From: Brevibacterium luteolum
Lineage (GTDB): Bacteria > Actinomycetota > Actinomycetes > Actinomycetales > Brevibacteriaceae
Assembly: GCF_013004595.1 (NCBI RefSeq)
Contig: NZ_JABEMC010000003.1
Span: 357,819-421,818 of the forward strand
DNA length: 64,000 nucleotides
Direction: 5' to 3'
The position numbers and the translations under genes were made by a program. Below, one piece after another: positions 1 through 8,721 of this stretch; positions within the stretch are counted from its first letter, which is position 1; every line of letters begins with the position of its first letter. The notes under the pieces were generated by a model. It saw only the letters and a list, made by a program, of their open reading frames with translations, did no database searches and was not told the origin of the DNA.

Positions 1-111
1 AGCCAACTATACAGGTCGCGGCCACCGGACGCGATTCGGCCCCGCAGAAGCAGGGTGTCCGCACTGCGGTCGGCGATCCGGCCCCCGCCGGCGGTGTGCT
101 GTCATGAAGCC

Positions 112-675
112 ATGTCATCCTGGACGATCCTCTCCCATGCCCCTGCCCCCGTCGAGACGGTTCCAGCCCGCGAGCACCCCGAGCTGCTCGCCGCTCCCAC
201 CGCCGAGGCGGTGGCCGGGTTCCCGGCCGAGCATCCGGTCGACGTGTTCGCCATCGATCCGGACCTGGCTGACACTGCCGCGCTGACCGAAGCATATGGG
301 CTCAAGGACCAGCATTCGGCCAACTGCGTCATCGTCGCAGGTTCCCGGGCCGGTGAGGAGCGCATCGCCGCTTGCATGGTCCTCGCCCACACTCGCGCTG
401 ATGTCAACAAGCGGGTGCGCAAGCTGCTCGATGTGCGCAAGGCCTCGTTCATGGACCAGGAGCGGGCGTGTGCCGAATCGGGTATGGAGTACGGCGGCAT
501 CGGACCCTTCGGTCTGCCGGCCGGCTACCGGATCCTCATCGACTCACGCATCGTCACCGAACCCGAGGTGGTGATCGGCTCGGGCATCCGCGGCTCGAAG
601 ATCATCCTCTCCGGTGAAACACTGGCAGCAATCCCCGGCGCCGAGGTGGTCGAGGACCTCGCGATCGAGGTCTGA
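112..675 (+). CDS. YbaK/EbsC-type aminoacyl-tRNA deacylase domain protein
   Basis: A 187-residue protein resembling single-domain YbaK/EbsC proteins, which hydrolyse mischarged aminoacyl-tRNAs (for example Cys-tRNA-Pro) in the cytosol. Family-like features are the VIVAGSRAGEERIAACMV strand-helix, a lysine/arginine-rich VNKRVRKLL segment, and the GGIGPFGLPAGYRILID glycine-rich segment near residues 130-150, followed by GSGIRGSKI. The ATG at 112 (MSSWTIL) is preferred over an in-frame ATG at 55 because the extra 19 residues are low-complexity and not family-like. It converges on the next gene. The substrate cannot be told from sequence. Confidence 0.75.
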   Translation: MSSWTILSHAPAPVETVPAREHPELLAAPTAEAVAGFPAEHPVDVFAIDPDLADTAALTEAYGLKDQHSANCVIVAGSRAGEERIAACMVLAHTRADVNKRVRKLLDVRKASFMDQERACAESGMEYGGIGPFGLPAGYRILIDSRIVTEPEVVIGSGIRGSKIILSGETLAAIPGAEVVEDLAIEV

Positions 676-678
676 CCA

Positions 679-703
679 CCCGCGGCAAGCCGGGCTCCGC
701 GGG
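679..703. terminator. Possible bidirectional terminator hairpin
   Basis: Between two convergent genes lie perfect 7-base arms, CCCGCGG (679-685) and CCGCGGG (697-703). There is no U-tract, so this is a weak call based on position and pairing. Confidence 0.35.
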
Positions 704-706
704 AGC

Positions 707-1543
707 TCAGCCGTCGAGCTGCCTGGCAGCGGTGGTCAGGACGAAGTCGATGAGTGGCTGGTACAGCTGCGGGACGACATCGTCATCGAGCGGCACACTG
801 ACGTCGACCTGGCCCTGCGCCTCGGCGACGAAGAGGGCAGGGTCGTTGCAGTCGGCGAACCCGATCGAACGCAACCCGCGGGTGCCGGCACAGCCGGCCC
901 ACCCGTGATCGGCGACGACGAGGTCCGGTGCCTCTTCTCCCCTGGTCTTCAGCTCATCGAGCAGCGCTGCCATCGGTTCGGCTAGGTGTGTATGCGGCAC
1001 GCCGCCGTGCTGGTGCCATACCCACACGCCGCTGATGCGCCGCAGGTCCCCGCCGATGTCCGGGACTGCGATGTACCCGTCAGGTGAGATCACCTGGGCA
1101 CCGTTTTCGGCTGCCCACGCGGCGAAGGCCATGTGCACCGGCAGCATCCCGCCGGGATGTCCAGTGGCGAAGAGGATTTGGGCCTCAGCCGCGACCGCCG
1201 AACCGAGGACATCACCAAAGCGCATCAGCGCTTCGATGCAGCGTTCGGTGGAGATTGTGTCGACACCTTCGGTGAATTCCGGATCCGGACGCAGACCGAC
1301 CTTCTCCACCATGAGCGCGAAGACCTTCTCGTAATCCCATTCCTGGGTCAGCTCGACACCGAAGTCGAACTGCCGCTCCTGATCGAGGAACCGGTGGATG
1401 TGGGAGAGGTTGTTCTCCCGCGGAGTGCCGACCTCGCCGGTGATCCGCCCGGCCTCCAGGGCCGCAGCCAGCTCCGGGTGCTCCTCGCACAGCGGTCCGG
1501 GTACGTTTCCGGTGGCTGCCGGCACACTCTGCTCCTCGGTCAC
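707..1543 (-). CDS. Conserved actinobacterial protein of unknown function
   Basis: A 278-residue soluble protein. I recognise it as a protein conserved in actinobacteria, sometimes labelled phosphatase, but see no motif proving an activity. Visible features are a central LFATGHPGGMLPVHMAFA segment with a glycine/histidine turn, HQHGGVPHTHL, and VVADHGWAGCAGTRGL with adjacent Asp, His and Cys. These clustered His/Asp residues could bind metal or form an active site. The GTG start at 1543 has an AGGGAG Shine-Dalgarno six bases upstream. A TAGGCT -10 candidate (1585-1580, minus strand) lies upstream, so the gene need not be transcribed with hsdR. Confidence 0.6.
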   Translation of the reverse strand: MTEEQSVPAATGNVPGPLCEEHPELAAALEAGRITGEVGTPRENNLSHIHRFLDQERQFDFGVELTQEWDYEKVFALMVEKVGLRPDPEFTEGVDTISTERCIEALMRFGDVLGSAVAAEAQILFATGHPGGMLPVHMAFAAWAAENGAQVISPDGYIAVPDIGGDLRRISGVWVWHQHGGVPHTHLAEPMAALLDELKTRGEEAPDLVVADHGWAGCAGTRGLRSIGFADCNDPALFVAEAQGQVDVSVPLDDDVVPQLYQPLIDFVLTTAARQLDG

Positions 1544-1637
1544 AGACGTCTCCCTTTTTTGTCAGCAATGCCAGAGGTCAGCCTATCGAAACAGAGCGCT
1601 ACCAGCTTGGCGCTGTGGCCCAATAGCGACTGTACCG

Positions 1638-1656
1638 TCAGCACTCTACGTGCTGA
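1638..1656 (-). terminator. Hairpin after hsdR
   Basis: The arms TCAGCAC (1638-1644) and GTGCTGA (1650-1656) pair perfectly around a 5-base loop, two bases beyond the hsdR stop codon. No U-tract follows, so this is a candidate terminator or 3' stabilising hairpin only. Confidence 0.4.
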
Positions 1657-1658
1657 CC

Positions 1659-4600
1659 TCAGTCTCCAGACTCGCCATTCCCTGCGGTAAGTCCCCGGAA
1701 TCGCTCAATGAATCCGGAGAGCGCATTGATGACTCGTTTCTTTTTGTCGCCGTGGTTGGACTCGCGGTTGAATCGTGACACGGGCGGCAGGATGCGGATG
1801 ATCTCGGTGCCTGTCGTGCGCAAATGTCCGTCTCGGAACGCCGCATCCACGAACGACTGCGTCTCCTCCCGCTTAAGCTTGTGCGCTTCGATGAGGTCTT
1901 GAAGCTCAGACTCGCGCTTCGCGGCGATGTACGCCTGCCACTGCTCATCGACCGCGCCCTGCAGCGATACCGACTCGACGAAGTCCTCCACGAGGTCGCG
2001 CTTACTGCGCAGGGTCGGGCTCGCATCGACAGCGCGCGTGATCTCGGCACGGACTTCCTTGTCGTCACCGTCGCCCTTTTCGGTACGGAGCTTTTCGACG
2101 AGCATGAGGATGTAGTCGACGTTGATCTCTACCTGCTTGACGAGCTCGATCTCGAACACCACGTCATCATTGATGACTTCTCTGTCGCCGTCGCGGTCTC
2201 GCGTGTACTCGTCGCGGAGGCGCAGGTAGATGCTGGTGTAGTCCTGACGACGTCGCTCAGTGAGTGGGTCGTTGCCACAGAAGTCGTCGAACGAGCTGAG
2301 GATATTCCGCAGCCGCAGGATCGCGCCGAAAAGCTGGATGAAGCCCTTCTGCGCCTGCTCCCCTACGATCTGCTGCCCGATCGGGAAGTACGTGAGCAGT
2401 TCGGTGACCTTGTCGGCATACTCGCCGTAGTAATCCCCGTACGGTTTCAGCAGGACGACGCCGCGGGCGTCCTTGTTGCCGAACAGTTCCAGCGCGGCGT
2501 TCGTTTCTTCCTCGAGGTCGCGGAAGGCGACGATGTTGCCATAGGTCTTCACCGAGTTGAGGATGCGATTCGTGCGCGAGTACGCCTGGATCAGGCCGTG
2601 GGCGCGCAGGTTCTTGTCGACGAACAGCGTGTTCAGTGTGGTCGCGTCGAAGCCGGTGAGGAACATGTTCACCACGATCACCAGGTCGATCTCGCGGTTC
2701 TTCATCCGCTGCGACAGGTCCTTGTAGTAGTTCTGGAACCGGTCGGCGCTCGTGTCGTAGCTGGTCCCGAACATGTCGTTGTAGTCCTGAATCGCGTCTT
2801 CCAGGAACGAGCGCGTGTCGAGGTCGAGCGCATCGGTGTCGAAAGCTTCATCATCGAGGATTCCGTCGGCTTCGGCCTCGTTCGCGCCGTAGCTGAAGAT
2901 CAGCCCGATCTTCAGCCGCTTGTCCGGTGGCAGCTCCTCCATCTGCAGCTGAAACTGGTTGTAGTAGCGGCGTGCGGCATCGATCGACGCGGTAGCGAAC
3001 AGCGCGTTGAATCCGCGAACCCGCTTCCGCTCCGTGAGTGCCTCCGCCTGACGCCGGCCCCGCACCGAGTCGGCAACGTTCGTCACGACGCCGTGTTCGT
3101 AGCTCGATGCGCGCTTCGTCTTCTGATCGAAGTGCTCCAGAATGTAAGCCACGACTTGCCGGATCCGGCGCACATCCAGAAGAGCTCGCTCACGGTCGAT
3201 CGCTGACACCTGTGAGTCGTCGGGGTTCCCGACCTTAATGGTGTTGATGTAGTCGATCCGGAACGGCAGCACGTTCTTGTCTGTGATGGCGTCGACGATC
3301 GTGTACGTGTGCAACTTGTCGCCGAACGCCTGCTCAGTCGTGCGCAACTGAGGGTTGCCGCCGCTGCCGGCGTTGGCGGCGAAGATCGGCGTGCCGGTGA
3401 ACCCGAACAGGTTGTACTTCTTGAACGCGCGTGTGATGTCGGTGTGCATGTCGCCGAACTGCGACCGGTGGCACTCATCGAAGATGATCACCGCGTGGCC
3501 CGAGAATACCGCGTGACCCTTGTTCGCCTTGATGAACGTCGACAGCTTCTGGATCGTTGTGATGATGATCCGCGCACCGGGGTCCTCGAGCTGCTTCTTC
3601 AACACCGCCGTCGACGTGTTCGAGTTCGCCGCGCCCTTCTCGAACCGGTCGTACTCTCGCATCGTTTGGTAGTCGAGGTCCTTGCGGTCAACGACGAACA
3701 GCACCTTGTCCACACTCGGCATCTTCGATGCGAGCTGCGCTGCCTTGAACGAGGTGAGCGTCTTGCCCGAGCCGGTGGTGTGCCAGACGTATCCTCCGGC
3801 GTCGAGTGTGCCGAGCGTCTTGTAGTTCGTCGAGATCTGGATCTTCTGCAGCATCCGCTCGGTCGCGACGATCTGGTATGGCCGCATCACCAGCAGGTCG
3901 CGGTCCGCGGTGAGCACGCAGTACTTCGTCAGGATGTTCAACAGCGAGTGCTTCGCGAAGAACGTCTTCACGAACGCTGTCAGCTCGGTGATCGGCTTGT
4001 TGTTCGCATCGGCCCACCAGCTGGTGAACTCGAACGAGTTACTCGTCTTCCTGCCCTTGCCGGCACCGCCAGACTTCTTCTGCTCGGCCAGGTGCCTGTT
4101 GCGAGTGCTGTTGGAGTAGTACTTCGTGAGCGTGCCGTTACTGATCACGAACAATTGCACGTACTCGAACAGGCCCGAGCCCGCCCAAAAGCTGTCGCGC
4201 TGGTACCGGTTGATCTGGTTGAAAGCCTCCCGGATGTCCACCCCGCGACGCTTCAACTCAATGTGCACCATCGGCAGCCCGTTGACCAGCACGGTCACGT
4301 CGTAGCGATTGGCGTACCTCGCCCCACCCTCGCCAGCGTCACCCTCGCCCCGACCGATCTCGTACTGATTGATGACCTGCAGCCGATTGTTGTGGATATT
4401 CGTCTTGTCGACCAGCGTGACGTTCTTCGTCGTCCCGTCATCGCGCCTGAGGATCTGGACGTGATCCTCCTGCACGCGCGCGGTCTTCTCGACGATGCCG
4501 TCGTTCGCACCTGCGATCTTCGTCGTGAAGAACTGCTCCCACTCAGCATCCGAGAAGGTCATTCTATTGACCTTCTCCAGCTGCCTGCGCAGGTTCGCGA

Positions 4601-4793
4601 CCAGCTCAGCCTCGGACGTGATCGGCAAGTAGTCGTATGCTTGCCCTCGGAGGAGCCGAACCATCTCCTTCTCGAGCGCGGACTCCGACTGATACGCATC
4701 AGCCTGCAACGGATCGTGCACATACTCAGCGACGACCGTGCTCTCCGACGAGACAGCAATCGGATCGTACGTGCGCGCCGGTGCATCGCTCAC
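1659..4793 (-). CDS. hsdR: Type I restriction enzyme, motor/nuclease subunit HsdR
   Basis: A 1044-residue ATP-dependent DNA translocase and endonuclease of a type I R-M system; it cleaves unmodified DNA in complex with HsdM and HsdS. The N-terminal PD-(D/E)xK-like nuclease shows an Asp in RYDVTVLV followed by VHIELKR near residue 178. The helicase part has Walker A TTGSGKT near residue 340, Walker B DECHRSQFG near 438, motif III FGFTGTP, and later SF2 motifs (FLTGFDATTLNTLFVDK, YSRTNRI). Length and C-terminal region are those of intact HsdR. The start overlaps the hsdS stop by ATGA, so translation is probably coupled. It appears intact, with no frameshift seen. Confidence 0.96.
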   Translation of the reverse strand: MSDAPARTYDPIAVSSESTVVAEYVHDPLQADAYQSESALEKEMVRLLRGQAYDYLPITSEAELVANLRRQLEKVNRMTFSDAEWEQFFTTKIAGANDGIVEKTARVQEDHVQILRRDDGTTKNVTLVDKTNIHNNRLQVINQYEIGRGEGDAGEGGARYANRYDVTVLVNGLPMVHIELKRRGVDIREAFNQINRYQRDSFWAGSGLFEYVQLFVISNGTLTKYYSNSTRNRHLAEQKKSGGAGKGRKTSNSFEFTSWWADANNKPITELTAFVKTFFAKHSLLNILTKYCVLTADRDLLVMRPYQIVATERMLQKIQISTNYKTLGTLDAGGYVWHTTGSGKTLTSFKAAQLASKMPSVDKVLFVVDRKDLDYQTMREYDRFEKGAANSNTSTAVLKKQLEDPGARIIITTIQKLSTFIKANKGHAVFSGHAVIIFDECHRSQFGDMHTDITRAFKKYNLFGFTGTPIFAANAGSGGNPQLRTTEQAFGDKLHTYTIVDAITDKNVLPFRIDYINTIKVGNPDDSQVSAIDRERALLDVRRIRQVVAYILEHFDQKTKRASSYEHGVVTNVADSVRGRRQAEALTERKRVRGFNALFATASIDAARRYYNQFQLQMEELPPDKRLKIGLIFSYGANEAEADGILDDEAFDTDALDLDTRSFLEDAIQDYNDMFGTSYDTSADRFQNYYKDLSQRMKNREIDLVIVVNMFLTGFDATTLNTLFVDKNLRAHGLIQAYSRTNRILNSVKTYGNIVAFRDLEEETNAALELFGNKDARGVVLLKPYGDYYGEYADKVTELLTYFPIGQQIVGEQAQKGFIQLFGAILRLRNILSSFDDFCGNDPLTERRRQDYTSIYLRLRDEYTRDRDGDREVINDDVVFEIELVKQVEINVDYILMLVEKLRTEKGDGDDKEVRAEITRAVDASPTLRSKRDLVEDFVESVSLQGAVDEQWQAYIAAKRESELQDLIEAHKLKREETQSFVDAAFRDGHLRTTGTEIIRILPPVSRFNRESNHGDKKKRVINALSGFIERFRGLTAGNGESGD

Positions 4794-6052
4794 GACGGTA
4801 GCTCCTTGAAGGCCAGCAGACGGTCGCGGTAGTACTCGTACTGCTTGCGACGGGCGGCAAGCTCGGCAGGGAGACCGATACTGATGTCGTTGGTGAGAGC
4901 ATCGAAGCGATCCATGATGTGAACGACTCGTTCTTGGTCACTAACGCTGGGAACTGGGACCTCGAACTCCCAGAGCTTCCTACTGTCAAGCGACGCCACA
5001 GATCCGCCGATACGCCGGACGCGACGGAGCATCTCGGCGCGCTGTCCCCGGATGGCGTGGAACAGATAGCGCGGAAGAACTCCGTCCGCAGCCACCACCG
5101 CTTTCAAATCCTGGTTCAAAGCAGCAGGACGTGTGAGAAACGAGACTGGAAGTGTGTGATCAAGAATGCTGGATCGGGTCACAATCACCACGGCGTGCCT
5201 TGGAACGAGCTTCGTTGATGAGCCCGCCACTGCTGCTTCCGTAATGTGATCCTCCGTGTCGGATATGGTCGAATTTCCCATGTCCTTCGGCGATACCCAT
5301 GGGACCGTGCCATCGATCCAGTACTCTGGCTTGCTCTTCGAAGGCGTACCGCCACCATACCAGCGTCCAAGGTCACGCATCGAGACCATTCGTGCACCGT
5401 CAGATACCACACCTTCGAAGAGAGACGATGTGTAGTACAAATATTGGGCGCGCCGGGCTTCCAGCTCCGCTTTCAGCTCCGCTTCCAGCTCCGCTTCCAG
5501 CTGAGTGAACTTATCCAATACTCGCACGATCTCGCGCTGCACCTCGAGAGGCGGCAAGGGGACGCGGAACCCACGCATGACGCTGGCGTTCAAGTTATTG
5601 ATCGTCGAGGTCGAGAGCGAGCGATCGAGGTGAGTTTTGAATCGCTTACCCGTGAGAAGATGGAACAGAAATCGACTTTCCACACGCGCATCAGTCGTGC
5701 GAAGGACCGCCATGAAGCCACCAAACGTCTGCCCGATCTCCTCGCGAATGTATGCGACCTTGCCTATGTGATCGCGGCTACCGCTACCAGCACAGATGAG
5801 TGTGTCGCCAGCTCGCAGGCGCTGTGCGTCGCGAACACGAACATGACTTGAGACACGCTTCACGTCCTCAAAGTTGAGCGTGTTGGAGGCGAGCGTGATG
5901 TTGTTGGCGCGGAGCACCTGAATCTCCCCTGCCGAATCCTCGTCGTTCTTGCTGTAAGTGATGCCACGCACGTAGTCGGCGATATCGAGAACGCCAGTAT
6001 GCTCCACCCCGTCCGGGCAAAGTTCCTGGATCAGGTCATCGATGCCGCTCAC
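4790..6052 (-). CDS. hsdS: Type I restriction-modification specificity subunit HsdS
   Basis: A 420-residue DNA-recognition subunit that fixes the bipartite target of the complex. It has two target-recognition domains (about residues 15-175 and 220-385), each followed by a helical conserved region. The two helical regions end in similar text, ARRAQYLYYTSSLF (about 200) and ARRKQYEYYRDRLL (near the C terminus), the internal repeat typical of HsdS. The central helix holds consecutive four-residue units (LEAE, LEAE, LKAE, LEA) encoded by a 12-bp tandem repeat, analogous to the TAEL repeats of EcoR124-type HsdS. ATGA overlaps join it to hsdM and hsdR. Confidence 0.95.
   Translation of the reverse strand: MSGIDDLIQELCPDGVEHTGVLDIADYVRGITYSKNDEDSAGEIQVLRANNITLASNTLNFEDVKRVSSHVRVRDAQRLRAGDTLICAGSGSRDHIGKVAYIREEIGQTFGGFMAVLRTTDARVESRFLFHLLTGKRFKTHLDRSLSTSTINNLNASVMRGFRVPLPPLEVQREIVRVLDKFTQLEAELEAELKAELEARRAQYLYYTSSLFEGVVSDGARMVSMRDLGRWYGGGTPSKSKPEYWIDGTVPWVSPKDMGNSTISDTEDHITEAAVAGSSTKLVPRHAVVIVTRSSILDHTLPVSFLTRPAALNQDLKAVVAADGVLPRYLFHAIRGQRAEMLRRVRRIGGSVASLDSRKLWEFEVPVPSVSDQERVVHIMDRFDALTNDISIGLPAELAARRKQYEYYRDRLLAFKELPS
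5457..5504 (-). repeat. Four copies of a 12-bp in-frame tandem repeat in hsdS
   Basis: On the plus strand, GCTTCCAGCTCC occurs at 5457-5468, GCTTTCAGCTCC at 5469-5480, GCTTCCAGCTCC at 5481-5492 and GCTTCCAGCTGA at 5493-5504. It encodes the heptad-like spacer helix of HsdS between its two recognition domains (about residues 183-198). Unit length is a multiple of three, so copy-number change keeps the frame and only alters helix length. Confidence 0.9.
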
Positions 6053-7617
6053 TTGGAGCCCTCCAGATCTGCCACGATATCGTCGATCGCTACACGGAGC
6101 TCGGCCTGGCGCGCGACGATGCGCGCGATCTCGGCGTTCAGCTCGACGATGTCGACCTCCTCGCGTGTATCCTCCGCCTCCACGTACGACGACACCGCGA
6201 TGTTGTAGTCATTGGCTGCGATGTCTTCGTTGCCCACGATGGTGGCGAAGTGGTCCTGCGGCTCGCGCGTCGTGAACGCTTCGAGGATCCGCCCCCGGTG
6301 CTCCTCGAGCAGCTTGTTCTTGTTGCCGACGCGTTTGAACTCGGCTGACGCGTCGATGAACAGTACGTCGCTGGTCTTCTTCGACTTCTTCAGCACGAGG
6401 ATGCAGGTCGCGATCGTTGTACCAAAGAACAGGTCCGGCGGCAGCTGGATGACGGCATCAATGTAGTTGTTGTCGACGAGGTACTGGCGAATCTTCTTCT
6501 CCGCTCCCCCGCGGTACAGAACGCCAGGGAACTCAACGATCGCGGCCGTGCCGTTGACGGCGAGCCAGCTGAGCATGTGCATCGTGAATGCCAAGTCGGC
6601 CTTCGACTTCGGCGCGAGGACACCAGCCGGCGCGAACCGCTCGTCGTTGATCAAGAGCGGGTTGGCATCGCCCTCCCACTTGATGGAGTAGGGCGGGTTG
6701 GAAACGATCGCCTCGAACGGCTCATCGTCCCAGTGGGCGGGGTCGAGGAGCGTGTCACCATGGGCGAGGTTGAAGTCGGCATAGTTCACGTCGTGCAGGA
6801 ACATGTTGATCCGCGCGAGGTTGTACGTGGTCAGGTTGATCTCCTGACCGTAGAACCCCTGGGGGACGTTGTTCTTGCCGAGCACCTTGTCGAACTTCAG
6901 CAGCAGCGAACCCGAGCCGACGGCCGGGTCGTAGACCTTATTGACCTGCTCCTTGCCGACGACCGTGATGCGCGCCAGCAGCTCGGAGACCTCTTGCGGC
7001 GTGTAATACTCACCACCGGACTTTCCCGCATTGGCGGCGTACATCTGCATCAGGTACTCGTAGGCATCGCCAAACAGGTCGATCGAGTTGTCCTCCCACC
7101 GCCCCAGCGGCAGATCGCCGATCGCGTCGAGCAACTTCACCAGCTTCTGATTGCGCTTGGCAACAGTTGAGCCGAGCTTGCTGCTGTTCACATCCAGGTC
7201 GTCGAACAGTCCCTTGATGTCGTCCTCACTGTCTGTACCCAGCGCCGACGCCTCGATGTTCTTGAAGACCCGCTCGAGCGTCTCATTGAGGTTCTCATCC
7301 CGCGCCGCGCGCGCCCGGACGTTGACAAACAGGTCGGACGGCAGAATGTAGAACCCCTTCTCCGCGACAACTTCGTCGCGCGCGAATTCCGCCTCCGAGT
7401 CAGACATCCTGGTGTAGTCGAACGAAGCGTCCCCTGCTTCGTGCTCGCCACTGTTGATGTAGGCGGTGAGGTTCTCTGAGATGAACCGATAGAACAGCAT
7501 CCCCAGCACGTAGGACTTGAAGTCCCACCCGTCTACGCTTCCGCGCAGGTCGTTAGCGATGCGCCAGATGGTCTTGTGCAGCTCGGTACGCTGCGCCTCT
7601 TTGGTGGTCGGTGCCAC
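6049..7617 (-). CDS. hsdM: Type I restriction-modification DNA methyltransferase subunit HsdM
   Basis: A 522-residue N6-adenine methyltransferase that modifies the host's own recognition sites. The N-terminal HsdM helical domain (ELHKTIWRIANDLRG) is followed by GGEYYTPQEVSELL, AdoMet motif I DPAVGSGSLL near residue 234, and catalytic motif IV NPPYS near residue 307. GTG at 7617 is chosen because GGAGG lies nine bases upstream; the GTG at 7638 would place that Shine-Dalgarno inside the gene. First gene of a three-gene operon, overlapping hsdS by ATGA. Confidence 0.95.
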   Translation of the reverse strand: MAPTTKEAQRTELHKTIWRIANDLRGSVDGWDFKSYVLGMLFYRFISENLTAYINSGEHEAGDASFDYTRMSDSEAEFARDEVVAEKGFYILPSDLFVNVRARAARDENLNETLERVFKNIEASALGTDSEDDIKGLFDDLDVNSSKLGSTVAKRNQKLVKLLDAIGDLPLGRWEDNSIDLFGDAYEYLMQMYAANAGKSGGEYYTPQEVSELLARITVVGKEQVNKVYDPAVGSGSLLLKFDKVLGKNNVPQGFYGQEINLTTYNLARINMFLHDVNYADFNLAHGDTLLDPAHWDDEPFEAIVSNPPYSIKWEGDANPLLINDERFAPAGVLAPKSKADLAFTMHMLSWLAVNGTAAIVEFPGVLYRGGAEKKIRQYLVDNNYIDAVIQLPPDLFFGTTIATCILVLKKSKKTSDVLFIDASAEFKRVGNKNKLLEEHRGRILEAFTTREPQDHFATIVGNEDIAANDYNIAVSSYVEAEDTREEVDIVELNAEIARIVARQAELRVAIDDIVADLEGSK

Positions 7618-7646
7618 GGGCTCTCTCCTCCGCGCCACAGCGCAAT

Positions 7647-7676
7647 AACAATGTTCCGTTGTTTGCTCTTACCCTA
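7647..7676 (-). promoter_or_regulatory. Candidate hsd operon promoter and operator
   Basis: On the minus strand a TAGGGT hexamer (7676-7671) could be a -10. Just downstream is the inverted repeat AACAA-N7-TTGTT (7647-7663), placed where a repressor would block early elongation. No clear -35 was found. Methylase operons are often controlled this way, but no C-protein gene is present here. Confidence 0.3.
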
Positions 7677-7805
7677 CCGGGCACCACGGACATCCGACGG
7701 AAGGTTGGGGCCCGTGTTCGACGCGCACGGTTCGCGCCGAACGCGGATGAACTGAATAGTCGCCGCCCGCGCCTTGCCCTGACACCGAAGCTATTGCGAT
7801 CTCGG
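7677..7805. other. Intergenic region between hsdM promoter and SpoU gene
   Basis: No plausible gene. The only structure noticed is GTTCG-CGC-CGAAC inside the GC-rich stretch near 7728-7742, which may be a terminator remnant for the upstream SpoU gene or chance. This is the likely junction of the R-M island; no direct repeat or integrase remnant was seen. Confidence 0.35.
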
Positions 7806-8699
7806 TCACCGCGTCGCGTAGAACGCTACCGCTGAACTCGCTGCGACGTTGAGCGAGTCCACACCGTGCATCATCGGGATCGTCACCCGTGCATCAAGAC
7901 GGCTGTCCGTGCCGCGCTTGAGGCCATCGCCTTCGGTGCCGAAGACGAGCGCCAGCCGCTGATGCTCGGCAGCCACGAGCTCATCGAGGGTGATCGCGCC
8001 TTCACCCAGTGACATGCCAGCGACGTAGAAGCCTGCGTCTTTGAGCAGGTCGATGCCGGCTGGCCACGGGTCGATGCGCGTCCACGGGATCTGGAAGACC
8101 GTGCCCATCGACACGCGGATCGACCGCCGGTACATCGGATCGGCACACTCCGGTGTCACCAGCACGGCATCGACTCCGAGTGCCGCAGCTGACCGGAAGG
8201 CGGCCCCGACGTTGGTGTGATCGACCAATCCTTCGAACACTGCGATCCGGCACCGGGGCGCACCAGCGTCGAGCACCTCAGCGACCACCTCGGCGGCGGT
8301 GCGCGGTGCCGGCCGGGCCATCGCCGCCAGCGCCCCGCGGTGCAGGTGGAAGCCGGTGAGTTCTTCGATCCGGGCTTCGGTGCCGATGTAGATCGGCCCG
8401 GTCGTCTCGGTGAGGATGTCGGTCATGCCGGCGAACCACTTGCGGCTCATGAGGAAGGACTGCGGCTCATGTCCGGCGGCCAGGGCACGGCGGATGATCT
8501 TCGTGCTCTCGGCCAGGTAGATGCCCCATTCGGGTTCGGCCGCTGAGCGCAGCCGAACATCAGTCAGCTGCGTGTAGGCGGCCAGCTCCGGGGCGTCGAG
8601 ATCATCGAAGAAGCGCAGCCGGTCGGCATTGATGCCGCATTCGTCGGCCAGCGCACGGATCTCAGCTTCGGTGGGTTCGGCCTTGCGCGGGGTGTTCAT
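7806..8699 (-). CDS. SpoU/TrmH-family RNA 2'-O-methyltransferase
   Basis: A 297-residue SPOUT-class enzyme that likely methylates ribose 2'-OH in rRNA or tRNA. The N-terminal substrate-binding domain contains ESTKIIRRALAAGHEPQSFL, typical of TsnR/AviRb-like members. The knot domain carries VFEGLVDHTNVGAAFRSAAAL (motif 1, Asn and Arg), LVFGTEGDGL (motif 2) and IPMMHGVDSLNVAASSAVA (motif 3). ATG at 8699 is the only family-like start. tauE ends 23 bases upstream of it on the same strand, so the two may be co-transcribed. Target nucleotide unknown. Confidence 0.88.
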   Translation of the reverse strand: MNTPRKAEPTEAEIRALADECGINADRLRFFDDLDAPELAAYTQLTDVRLRSAAEPEWGIYLAESTKIIRRALAAGHEPQSFLMSRKWFAGMTDILTETTGPIYIGTEARIEELTGFHLHRGALAAMARPAPRTAAEVVAEVLDAGAPRCRIAVFEGLVDHTNVGAAFRSAAALGVDAVLVTPECADPMYRRSIRVSMGTVFQIPWTRIDPWPAGIDLLKDAGFYVAGMSLGEGAITLDELVAAEHQRLALVFGTEGDGLKRGTDSRLDARVTIPMMHGVDSLNVAASSAVAFYATR

Positions 8700-8721
8700 G
8701 ATGGGGTTCGTCGTTTCTGGC

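Noticed and set aside
1824..4832. Long open frames on the plus strand opposite hsdR
   Set aside because: They are antisense shadows of GC-rich codons: no Shine-Dalgarno, low-complexity Arg/Val/Leu-rich translations, while hsdR has all family motifs.
6049..7638. hsdM start at GTG 7638
   Set aside because: The strong GGAGG Shine-Dalgarno would lie within the coding sequence; GTG 7617 fits it better.
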